Shown: positions 42,901-49,536 of the stretch, piece by piece
How positions within the stretch are numbered: position 1 is the stretch's first letter
How the letters are laid out: each line of letters opens with the position of its first letter
From: an uncultured Eubacteriales bacterium
GTDB lineage: Bacteria; Bacillota; Clostridia; Oscillospirales; Oscillospiraceae
Direction: 5' to 3'
DNA length: 64,000 bases
NCBI GenBank assembly: GCA_900545585.1
Contig: UQZR01000004.1
Span: 1-64,000, forward strand
The notes under the pieces: model-generated
Databases searched by the model: none
The model's input: only the letters and a program-made list of their open reading frames with translations
Told to the model about the DNA's origin: nothing
Made by a program: the position numbers and the translations under genes

Positions 42901-43641
42901 CGCTTTGCCGCTTTTGTAACGAAGAACATCCGAGCGATAGAATTGCATAATCTCATTGGCATCGATCTTGCGATCTCCTTCCGACTTATTTGAGGAAAAT
43001 ACGATTTCTGCTCGTGTAATTACAATTGCTACGAGTATTGCTGCTATCAGTAGCATACACCACTCGATGATAGCTGCTGCTTCTCCGAAAAATGGAATGG
43101 AAACCTCAAGCTTCTTTGGAAAGATGTACCCCAAGGAAAACAGCACGAGCGCCATTAAGATGCTTATCCAGTAGGGAAGTTTATCCGTCTGAACTTTCAA
43201 CAATCCGAAGTTTTGGCTCAGACGCCGACTCACATAATTGCCTTTTCTCCAGCTGATTTGGCTAATAAGCTGATAGACAAGTCCTTTATGGAGTTCGGTC
43301 GTATCGCCACTATGTATGTGCGTCTTTTGGCCTTCTTCGCTGCCTGCCTTCCCGTTGCCCCCTGTTGGAAAAAGGTTCGACCACATAGATACCTTAATGA
43401 CACGCTTTTGCGGGTCATTAAGGTATCTCTCCTGTAGAAGTTCAACTATGCTTGTTTTTCCTGCGCCAAACGGGGATGTTAACGCAACCATTTGACCACC
43501 ATTTGAAATAGCAGCATCCAGCTTCTCAACGTATGTAGAGAAGCCAATCACGTCCTCACTCGTTGTCGTGATTGGCGTGTTCATGAATACTAGTGACTTG
43601 TTTGCGCTTATAGCTTCTGTCTTTTTGTTCTTTTTACACAT
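39976..43641 (-). CDS. YobI/KAP-family P-loop NTPase, likely anti-phage or stress cargo
   Basis: 1,221-aa NTPase. Walker A SPFGAGKTSIVELL is near residue 57 and Walker B HYIVVIEDLDRTDD near 265. Two membrane helices (LPYWISILMALVLFSLGYIF and the one after IIEWCMLL, about 160-220) are inserted between them, the hallmark of KAP NTPases, which sit at the membrane. The remaining 850 residues are alpha-helical, without known domains. The gene is AT-rich against the transfer genes, has its own promoter and lies between modules, so it is cargo. KAP/YobI-like proteins occur in defence islands; a defence role here is inference. ATG at 43641 has AAAGGG upstream. Confidence 0.85.
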   Translation of the reverse strand: MCKKNKKTEAISANKSLVFMNTPITTTSEDVIGFSTYVEKLDAAISNGGQMVALTSPFGAGKTSIVELLQERYLNDPQKRVIKVSMWSNLFPTGGNGKAGSEEGQKTHIHSGDTTELHKGLVYQLISQISWRKGNYVSRRLSQNFGLLKVQTDKLPYWISILMALVLFSLGYIFPKKLEVSIPFFGEAAAIIEWCMLLIAAILVAIVITRAEIVFSSNKSEGDRKIDANEIMQFYRSDVLRYKSGKAVLQKVPILKRRSRHYIVVIEDLDRTDDNDAVVNFLKELRKYYVPDSVAGQQCRYRNKVTFLINVKPETLLCSKENAGEEYGHLYEKLFDYVLNLQTINIDDYKTILNELLKQKEADIKKVGIEWEGEVLNIPGIQWIIRGTRLGLREIKDRLNIAFSLFESLHERFSGNAGGDIEFEKCAIVAYITTEFEEDFYATDGKAFQKLVNLYLKNGFKDEEIAKILPGISEGYRSEIQQLVKSKKIDNNYRMYFYNYPQNSKVLNVDERTVQRAILYGEEIVGLEESINKVIESHSKIIESTFEERKRLELPLPDVVFSFEQLYIEALKHAFSEIVKWMSELDYSSDATEKTIMQIKKILRFDSDRKFYTTAHAADFVRVWEEKFSETALLQLREELCREFSDEIQRYCPLFFGVHKMASKEELDNVTTFDALKIVNTASKDFNTDMAYYMTVRFVREASVDAIQADMRKFLTAAREMLQDTSVLVDMLFYQEKIMRITPDFENLVFTAISNGKGDICESLFEQYQLLVNMVAEKSEEGLSEQTTDYISALGRFEGYTPAVTKEMEIYGHWVDVTLQRLSREEPIPFDCDNIVTALQEEQAWLIENNDYLMAIRELVLKEKPETWRRYKFLFGEECPVMTETELQRLFYAPIEDVISLIPPSLVTENEVEMLSRYFNRTKQGTTESHKILLFIAKLAPEVASKLFYSLDFDMVRYRYMSAQRKNSVKGAFEAILNLNATTEKIRFMTATRIMDSEWEGQMLKNGELKEDEDLQQAYVDAVNSSDLSKTITKTTVQLLCSFDTIYTVPEQVYKRYFDLKQYERYVSCKTRALRRFEPEDGEHGKILWPVYLRMFQQPGYKNTSEYMAENTAFIERLMSERMYEGTCQEKLALFAKVLQSEACIEFILGLDTETALAYLTTIKGFKDKPAATAFVVGVEANVDLLRSDELYSNTHEKLLDGYLKAKYTRARTKKGFEKVS

Positions 43642-43681
43642 ATGCCGCCCTTTCCCCAGAATAGCCCATATACTTTCTTTG

Positions 43682-43710
43682 AGTATATCTGATATTGTGT
43701 GAAATTGCAA
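43682..43710 (-). promoter_or_regulatory. Promoter of the YobI/KAP NTPase gene
   Basis: TTGCAA (43705-43710), 17-base spacer, TATACT (43682-43687), about 40 bases before the ATG. Confidence 0.75.
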
Positions 43711-43767
43711 TTGGTTTTGAACTCTTCGGCGGTAATATACGCAGATTATTTGACAAAAAGTTCCCAT

Positions 43768-43920
43768 TTAGCCACGCAGAATCTTTGCAGACAATAAAGT
43801 GACACCGTCAAGTCTCCGCTTATTCCTGCGATGAGTTTTTTCCTCCTTGGAATCATCCGTAGCATTGGGAGATGCCTTGTCGCCGGTAATCTCCTCCGCG
43901 TATCGGCGTGGATCGAAGCA
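43768..43920 (-). pseudogene. Possible C-terminal gene relic
   Basis: A 50-codon frame without start (preceded by TGA) reading ...RRYAEEITGDKASPNATDDS... and ending in LLSAKILRG. The charged, natural-looking composition and the lack of any start suggest the end of a gene cut off when the NTPase cargo arrived. No family recognised. Confidence 0.3.
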
Positions 43921-43989
43921 TCATTCAAGAGAGTCCTTTCCTTGCAGGGCATATTTGGAACCAGCAAGCAAAAAGCTTGTGTATTTATG

Positions 43990-44033
43990 AGAATGAGCCT
44001 GCTTTCTGTGTTCGAAAGCAGGCTCATTTTACC
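43990..44033. terminator. Terminator downstream of the 175-aa gene
   Basis: 14-bp arms ATGAGCCTGCTTTC/GAAAGCAGGCTCAT with a 7-base loop and a short T-run on the plus strand. It separates the replication module from the NTPase region. Confidence 0.65.
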
Positions 44034-44045
44034 TCAATCACATCC

Positions 44046-44573
44046 TCACCCCTCCGGTACAAACTTCTCCAGCAGTGCCAGGCTCTCCTTCGACGAATAT
44101 CCCCACAGCACCGAGCTCAGAGCGTCAATGGCCATCTGGCGCTTGCGGAAGTAGGTGCGGTAGCTGATGTCCCGAATGTGCGGCTCCAGCTTGTCGATGA
44201 TCTCCTGCGTGTTCGCCAACTGCTGCGGCGACAGGTAGGTGTAGTACAGGAGCCAGTAATAGCTCTCACCGTATTTGTGCTTTGTCCGCAGCAGCTCCAC
44301 GGAGGTATCCAGCAGCTTCAGCATCTTGTAGCTGCGCTCGATGCAGCGGGCATGATCCTCAATCGCCGAGCCCTCGAAGGTGATGCCGGCCACATAGAGG
44401 GATTCCAGAAATTCCTCTATGCTGCTGCCATACTCGATCTGGAACTGCCGACGTACCTGCTGCACGGACAGCTCCAGGCTCCACACCACGTCCCGGTACT
44501 TGCGCAACAGCATCCACGTATCATGGTACAGAGGATTCTCGGTCACTTTGGGTTCTTGTGCAGTCTTTTTCAT
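44046..44573 (-). CDS. ICE protein of unknown function, helical (175 aa)
   Basis: Mostly alpha-helical protein (DTWMLLRKYRDVVWSLELSV, ESYYWLLYYTYLSPQQLANT, ending LALLEKFVPEG). The start ATG at 44573 overlaps the stop of the upstream gene by 4 bases (ATGA), so both are translated together. The helical, Arg/Lys-balanced composition resembles small regulators of the ArpU type, but the similarity is loose. It is probably a partner of the DNA-binding protein next door. Confidence 0.6.
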   Translation of the reverse strand: MKKTAQEPKVTENPLYHDTWMLLRKYRDVVWSLELSVQQVRRQFQIEYGSSIEEFLESLYVAGITFEGSAIEDHARCIERSYKMLKLLDTSVELLRTKHKYGESYYWLLYYTYLSPQQLANTQEIIDKLEPHIRDISYRTYFRKRQMAIDALSSVLWGYSSKESLALLEKFVPEG

Positions 44574-45706
44574 CGTTCGACCTCCTTATCGCCGCGCATC
44601 CCTGTCGGGTGCAATCTGAGTTCAAAGTGATAGACTTCCTGAGCGTCGCCGCAGGTGACCACCAGTTGAAGCCACCGGCGCAGCGGAGGCACCCCTTCTA
44701 TCGTAACCTCGCAGTCGTCGGATAATGGTAATAACATATATTTGGATTTGGGGCATGAAGCGCACGGCAGTCCTTGTGCCACAAGGATTTCCCGCATCTT
44801 ACGCTCGATTCGATGGCGGTTCATTTCTGAAACGCTACCGGTCTCATTTGAACCGCTTGTTACCGTCGTGGTCAGGGCGGTTTCCTCCTGAAGCTCCAGC
44901 TTGATGCCAAGACTCATGGCGATCTCTTCCTTGTCCACCACGATGTCAGAAATTTGGAACATGGTGGAGAGATAGTTCTGGAGATAGATCGTGGTGCCAT
45001 GTGTGCCGGGGAATGCTGCCAGTTGCAGATAGCCCCGTTCAGCCATGCGCTTGAGATATCGGCCGGCAGTTGCCTTAGAGATGCCCCAACGGGATGCCAG
45101 TTCCGCGTAGCTGACCAGCGGGCAGCCTGTACCGTTGCGGAGATAGACCACCGGCCCGACGTCTGAACCGAGGACTTGCGGATCGTTATAGACCGTGTTC
45201 AGCCATAGATCCAATACGGCGTCCATCTCCGAGCAGTGACCGGCACTGACCAGCTCTGTGGCAGTGGATACAGGGAAGAAGAAAAAGCCGGTATCCTTCT
45301 GACAGGGCGCATTGTAGTCGAGAATCGTGTTGTGACGCCGCCAGCCGCGAATCTTGAATTTGACCAGCTTACCATGTCCGAGAACAAGAAAACTGATAAG
45401 CCCTTTCTTTTGCAGTCCCTCCAAAGCGGCCAAGGTCTGGCGGCGGAAGCGTGTGCGGAAATACCGGGACAATTCCTCCACAGACATGATCCATTCGCCG
45501 GGGTAGATGGTGTAACTAATGCCATCAATGCGCTTGTATGAGGTGCGGAAGTTGGCATAGGCGCATAGCACGACAAAATAAAAAAGACCGGAGCCTCCGC
45601 TCACGCGAATGCTCCGGTCTGCTATCAAGGCTTGTACGAACTGCCGATAGATTCGGCATCGTGGATAATCTACGATCTGTTTGATCTCAAGTGTATATTC
45701 GCGCAT
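44570..45706 (-). CDS. Two-winged-helix DNA-binding protein, possible replication initiator of the element
   Basis: 378 aa from ATG at 45706 (AGGTAAT upstream). The N-terminal domain (about 5-110) contains GEWIMSVEELSRYFRTRFRRQTLAALEGLQKKGL, a winged helix; a second one follows near 190-240 (VSYAELASRWGISKATAGRYLKRMAERGYLQL). A C-terminal domain carries CxxC-like LPCASCPKSKYMLLPL. Paired winged helices are typical of Gram-positive Rep initiators, and the gene lies near the right end of the element, so an initiator or master regulator is likely. No catalytic relaxase motif. Confidence 0.65.
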   Translation of the reverse strand: MREYTLEIKQIVDYPRCRIYRQFVQALIADRSIRVSGGSGLFYFVVLCAYANFRTSYKRIDGISYTIYPGEWIMSVEELSRYFRTRFRRQTLAALEGLQKKGLISFLVLGHGKLVKFKIRGWRRHNTILDYNAPCQKDTGFFFFPVSTATELVSAGHCSEMDAVLDLWLNTVYNDPQVLGSDVGPVVYLRNGTGCPLVSYAELASRWGISKATAGRYLKRMAERGYLQLAAFPGTHGTTIYLQNYLSTMFQISDIVVDKEEIAMSLGIKLELQEETALTTTVTSGSNETGSVSEMNRHRIERKMREILVAQGLPCASCPKSKYMLLPLSDDCEVTIEGVPPLRRWLQLVVTCGDAQEVYHFELRLHPTGMRGDKEVER

Positions 45707-46001
45707 ATTTATTACCTCGCTTTTTGTAAACAACTTAATTCCGAAAAGCGAAGAGATTGTGTTTGCCAAAAAAGATGCGCACAATTAAGAAAGGAACCTT
45801 TCCAATCATGCACATCCTTATTTTGCTGCCGCGTTGGGTTTTCTCGTTTTTCTTCGCACCATATCCGCACCATTTTGACATTGAGATATGGCGTTTTACA
45901 TCAATTTACATTCTTCTGAAAAATGTGGAAGCCCTTATATTACAACGATTTGTGGAGATTTATAGAGATACATAAAGATGCATAAAAAGGTCAATTTATA
46001 T
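45707..46001. other. Right terminal region of the element
   Basis: About 295 AT-rich bases without a convincing gene, containing the arm-type repeat (45855-45877) and ending at attR. Likely bound by integrase and excisionase. Confidence 0.5.
45855..45877. repeat. Putative integrase arm site, right end
   Basis: 23-bp block with CGCACCAT units, one mismatch to 13251-13273 and in the same orientation; 125 bases inside attR. Confidence 0.6.
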
Positions 46002-46017
46002 CGATACCTAATTTCAT
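46002..46017. repeat. attR core: 16-bp direct repeat
   Basis: Exact copy of 13180-13195. On the minus strand it reads ATGAAATTAGGTATCG, the first codons of ychF, here followed by element sequence that closes the frame after 8 codons. Confidence 0.9.
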
Positions 46018-46023
46018 AGAGGA

Positions 46024-46080
46024 TAACCTCCCTTATATTTTTCGACTATATATCATACCATCTTTCCGCGGCGCATGCAA
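46024..46080 (-). promoter_or_regulatory. Displaced native promoter and ribosome site of ychF
   Basis: Minus strand TTGCAT (46075-46080), 17-base spacer, TATGAT (46052-46057), then GGGAGG eight to nine bases before the ATG within attR. In the empty site this would drive ychF; here it drives only an 8-codon frame and whatever lies in the right end of the element. Confidence 0.8.
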
Positions 46081-46089
46081 GCGCGGTGA

Positions 46090-46118
46090 AAAAAAAGACC
46101 GCCCGAGGCGGTCTTTTT
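46090..46118 (-). terminator. Terminator of the smsCB operon
   Basis: AAAAAGACCGCC/GGCGGTCTTTTT, 3-base loop and poly-U, 19 bases after the smsB stop. Confidence 0.9.
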
Positions 46119-46136
46119 CCGGTATTTCGCGTGTGC

Positions 46137-47066
46137 TTACGCCAGGAAGCCCCTGAGAATGGTGTCCTCGGCCTCCTCCTCCGTCAAGCCCAGCGTCTCC
46201 AGCTTCAGCAGCTGGTCGCCGGCGATCTTGCCGATGGCCGCCTCGTGGATGAGCTGCGCATCGGGACAGTTGGCGGTGATGGCCGGTACGGACTCGATCT
46301 TGGCCCGGCCCATGATGATGCTGTCGCACTGGACATGACCGAAGCACTGGGCGTTGCCCACCATGACGGGGCGGAATACCTGATGGGACTGGTCCTGCGC
46401 CACGGAGCGGGAGATGACGCGGCCCTTGGCATCGCAGCCGTTGAGCTGGATGTTCATGTCGCTCTCGGCCTGCTGGCTGCCATGGGTCAGCAGGCGCTCC
46501 GTCACCACCACCTCGCTGCCGGCCTCGCAGAAGAAGTCCGTCTCCCGCTTGGTGGAGTCAATGCCGCGGATCTGGATGGTGTCCATCTGCATGGTGGAGT
46601 TCTCTCCCAGATACACCACGGTCTTGGGGTTCATCACGTTGCCGCCGGTCTGACCGGGGTCGTTCTCGCCGTAGTGCTTCTCGCTGTACCGCACCCGGGC
46701 GTTTTTGCCGATGTGGAAGGTATGCACGCCGTCGTGGCGGCTCTCGTCGCAGCCGGAGTTGTGGATGCCGCAGCCTGCCACGATCTCCACGTCGCAGTCG
46801 TCGCCCACGTAGAAGTCGTTGTAGACCAGCTCGCTCAGGCCGGTCTTGCTGATGATGACGGGGATGTAACACTTCTCCCCCTTGGTGCCCGCCTTGATGC
46901 GGATGTCGATGCCCTGCTTCCCGTCGGCGCGGGGCGTGATCTCAATATGCTCGGTGGACTGGCGGGCCTCGCAGCCGCTGTCCTTCCGGATGTTGAAGGC
47001 GCCCACGGGCTTGCCCGTCAGGTCCGCGATTTTTTCCAGCAGCTTGGCATCAATATCGGTGATCAT
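46137..47066 (-). CDS. smsB: SufB/SufD-like scaffold of a minimal Fe-S assembly system
   Basis: 309-aa beta-helix protein of the SufBD family. It is shorter than SufB/SufD (about 420-480 aa), and there is only one such gene beside a single SufC-type ATPase, which fits the two-component SMS system (SmsB scaffold with SmsC). Conserved family stretches include NPKTVVYLGENSTMQMDTIQ, LTHGSQQAESDM and DAQLIHEAAIGKIAGDQLLK, the last being the typical C-terminal region with cluster-related His and Glu residues. ATG overlaps the smsC stop by 4 bases. No sufS, sufU or sufE is adjacent. Confidence 0.88.
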   Translation of the reverse strand: MITDIDAKLLEKIADLTGKPVGAFNIRKDSGCEARQSTEHIEITPRADGKQGIDIRIKAGTKGEKCYIPVIISKTGLSELVYNDFYVGDDCDVEIVAGCGIHNSGCDESRHDGVHTFHIGKNARVRYSEKHYGENDPGQTGGNVMNPKTVVYLGENSTMQMDTIQIRGIDSTKRETDFFCEAGSEVVVTERLLTHGSQQAESDMNIQLNGCDAKGRVISRSVAQDQSHQVFRPVMVGNAQCFGHVQCDSIIMGRAKIESVPAITANCPDAQLIHEAAIGKIAGDQLLKLETLGLTEEEAEDTILRGFLA

Positions 47067-47803
47067 TGTACGCCCTCCTTTCTATCCAGCACGGGACAGC
47101 CGCCCAGCGTATTCGCCAGGATCAGCGGGAATATCTCCTGGGTGCTGCCGCGGTGGGCGATCTGTCCGTTGGCGATGACCACGATCTCGTCCGCCAGACG
47201 GATGATGCGCTCCTGATGGGAGATGATGATCATGGTGGCGTGACCCTCCTGATGGATCTGCTCAAAGGTCTCGGTGAGCCGCGCGAAGCTCCACAGGTCG
47301 ATGCCCGCCTCCGGCTCGTCGAAGATCATCAGGTCGCTCTGCCGCGCCAGAATGGTGGCGATCTCGATGCGCTTGACCTCACCGCCGGACAGGGACACGT
47401 CCACCTCGCGGTCCAGATAGTCGTTGGCGCACAGGCCCACCTTGGTCAGGTACGCGCAGCACTTGTCCTTGCTGAGCTTCTCCTGCCCCGCCGCCAGAAG
47501 CAGCAGGTCGTGGACCGTGATGCCCTTGAACCGCGGCGGCTGCTGAAAGCCGTAGCTGATACCGCGGCGGGCCCGCTCCGTGATGGACATGTCCGTCACG
47601 TCCTCGCCGTTATACAGTACGCGGCCGGACGTGGGCTGCACCAGCCCCATGATAACCTTGGCCAGCGTGGTCTTGCCGCCGCCGTTGGGGCCGGTAAACA
47701 CCACCAGCTTGTGGTCGGGAATGGTGATGGAGACGTTTTTGAGAATGTCCTGCTCCCCATCGGGAGTAGATACGCGATAACAGATATTCTGCAGTTCCAG
47801 CAT
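47063..47803 (-). CDS. smsC: SufC-like ABC ATPase of the Fe-S assembly system
   Basis: 246-aa ABC ATPase: Walker A TGPNGGGKTTLAKVI (about 36-50), Q-loop GFQQPPRFKGI, signature VSLSGGEVKRIEIA (about 138) and Walker B LMIFDEPEAGID. The substitution GFQQPPR and the short size match SufC-type rather than transport ATPases. It acts in the cytoplasm, dimerising on SmsB to drive cluster building. It is first in the operon, with GGGGAGAGG before the ATG. Confidence 0.92.
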   Translation of the reverse strand: MLELQNICYRVSTPDGEQDILKNVSITIPDHKLVVFTGPNGGGKTTLAKVIMGLVQPTSGRVLYNGEDVTDMSITERARRGISYGFQQPPRFKGITVHDLLLLAAGQEKLSKDKCCAYLTKVGLCANDYLDREVDVSLSGGEVKRIEIATILARQSDLMIFDEPEAGIDLWSFARLTETFEQIHQEGHATMIIISHQERIIRLADEIVVIANGQIAHRGSTQEIFPLILANTLGGCPVLDRKEGVQ

Positions 47804-48040
47804 GAATGCCTCTCCCCTCTTTGAGGTAATATCTGACAGCAGTATACCAGAGCTTTCCGCGCCGCTTTATGGCATCTGCAACAGTCAAAAGAAAAAGCGT
47901 TGTGACTTTACAACCCTGTCAGTGTAACAGATTCCCCCGCAAAAAGCAATCTTTTCCTGCGTATTTTGCCGCAACCAGGCGCCGCAGGCGCACCGCCGCC
48001 CCTCTGCGCATAGTATGCCGTGAGAAGGAGGCGTTCAAAC

Positions 48041-48598
48041 ATGGAGCAGGAACTGAACATCGCCTATGACCAAAAGCTGACCCGCGAGGTCTGGCAGCGG
48101 GTGGCACAGTCGCTGCCGCCGCTGGAAGCGCCCGCCGCGGATACCGGCAGCTGCGGCATCGCCGCCCCGCCGCCGGAGGACAGCACCCATCGCCTGCGGC
48201 GGTTTATCGATGAGGAGCTGTCCATGGCCCGCGCCTACCGCCGTCAGGTCCGCTGCGCTCCGCCTTCGGCCCGCCGGACGCTGCTGCGCCTGTCGGATGA
48301 GGAGTTGGCCCATGCCCGCACACTGCTGGCCGCCCACTATCTGCTGACCGGCCGGTACTACCGGCCCCCCACCCCCGTGGGAGAGGAGCCCCGCTCGTCC
48401 TGGTGCCGGCTGCTGCGGGAGCTGTACCGCGAGGAGACCTGCGGCGGCTGGGCCTACGCCCAGGCGGCAGAGGACACGGAGGACGTGTGTCTGCGGGACA
48501 TTTTCCGCCGCTTCAGTCAGGCGGAGTACGGCCACGCCGCCTCCCTGCTGCACCTGCTGGAAAACAGCTTGACAACAGGGAATAACCTGCTAAAATAG
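48041..48598 (+). CDS. Ferritin-like domain protein (185 aa)
   Basis: Four-helix-bundle protein with carboxylate/His positions spaced like ferritin-like diiron proteins: FIDEELSMARAYRR, RLSDEELAHARTLLAAHYLL, ELYREETCGGWAYAQAAEDT and SQAEYGHAASLLHLLE. The first 45 residues are not part of the bundle. The ATG at 48041 has AAGGAGG at 9 bases; an upstream GTG overlaps that site and is rejected. Role probably in iron or redox handling; a diiron site is predicted only from the pattern. Confidence 0.7.
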   Translation: MEQELNIAYDQKLTREVWQRVAQSLPPLEAPAADTGSCGIAAPPPEDSTHRLRRFIDEELSMARAYRRQVRCAPPSARRTLLRLSDEELAHARTLLAAHYLLTGRYYRPPTPVGEEPRSSWCRLLRELYREETCGGWAYAQAAEDTEDVCLRDIFRRFSQAEYGHAASLLHLLENSLTTGNNLLK

Positions 48599-48632
48599 GG
48601 GGCAATTCAACGCCACAAAGGAGGTCCGGAAG

Positions 48633-49220
48633 ATGAAAGAGTGCATCTCCCGCGAAGCGGCGCTGGCCGCCCTGAAAGAGTATAATAAGGAACCGTTCCA
48701 CATTCTGCACGGTCTGACGGTGGAGGGTGTCATGCGCTGGTATGCCAACGAGCTGGGCTGCGGCGAGGACGCGGACTTCTGGGCCACGGTGGGCCTGCTC
48801 CACGACATCGACTTTGAGATGTGGCCGGAGCAGCACTGCGTCAAGGCGCCTGAGCTGCTGAAGAAGGCCGGCTGTTCCGATGAGTTCATCCACGCCGTCT
48901 GCTCCCACGGCTACGGCCTGTGCTGCGATGTGGAGCCCACCCATGAGATGGAGAAGGTGCTGTTCGCTGCCGACGAACTGACGGGCCTCATCGGCGCCGC
49001 CGCCCGCATGCGTCCCAGCAAGAGCGTCATGGACATGGAGGTCAGCAGCCTGAAGAAAAAGTACAAGGACAAGAAGTTCGCCGCCGGCTGCTCCCGTGAT
49101 GTCATCAACACCGGCGCCGAGCGCCTGGGCTGGCCCATCGAGGAGCTGATGGAAAAGACCATTCTGGCCATGCGCAGCTGCGAGGAGCGCGTCAACCAGG
49201 AGATGGAGACTCTGGCCTGA
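48633..49220 (+). CDS. HD-domain hydrolase
   Basis: 195-aa protein of the HD superfamily (metal-dependent phosphohydrolases). His in FHILHGLTVEGVM, the HD pair in VGLLHDIDFEMW, His in VCSHGYG and Asp in LFAADELTGLIGAA supply the metal ligands. Family members of this size act on nucleotides or nucleotide-like second messengers, but many are uncharacterised. ATG at 48633 has AGGAGG at 8 bases. It follows the ferritin-like gene by 34 bases and ends at a strong terminator. Confidence 0.85.
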   Translation: MKECISREAALAALKEYNKEPFHILHGLTVEGVMRWYANELGCGEDADFWATVGLLHDIDFEMWPEQHCVKAPELLKKAGCSDEFIHAVCSHGYGLCCDVEPTHEMEKVLFAADELTGLIGAAARMRPSKSVMDMEVSSLKKKYKDKKFAAGCSRDVINTGAERLGWPIEELMEKTILAMRSCEERVNQEMETLA

Positions 49221-49270
49221 CCCACGCAGCACTGTAAAGCGTGTCCCCTGTACCGCCGCCGCGCCACAAA

Positions 49271-49305
49271 GAACGCCCTGTGTGAATACACAGGGTGTTC
49301 TTTTT
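49271..49305 (+). terminator. Terminator after the HD hydrolase gene
   Basis: GAACGCCCTGTGT/ACACAGGGTGTTC with a 4-base loop and five T. Confidence 0.92.
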
Positions 49306-49390
49306 GCCGTTTTATACGATTTGTTGTCGTTTCTCCGCGCTGTATTGCCGTTGTGCTGAATAAGCCGCCGATAAGAAGCAGCCTTTTTCC

Positions 49391-49419
49391 TTGCCTTTCC
49401 CTCCCGTTTATGGTACAGT
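49391..49419 (+). promoter_or_regulatory. Promoter of the UDP-glucose dehydrogenase gene
   Basis: TTGCCT (49391-49396), 17-base spacer, TACAGT (49414-49419). A 118-base leader separates it from the start codon; no riboswitch was recognised in it. Confidence 0.55.
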
Positions 49420-49536
49420 AAAAACGTTGAAAATCGCGGGTTTCTCCCCGCATTTGCCGGGTATCCCGCCCCTGCGGCGCGGAAGCCTGCACATACTTCA
49501 TCCATTTCTGCGCCCCCGCTCATAAGGAGGTCCCCT

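Noticed and set aside
45994..46017. 8-codon frame MKLGIDIN at attR considered as a leader peptide.
   Set aside because: It is explained as the displaced start of ychF cut by the element.
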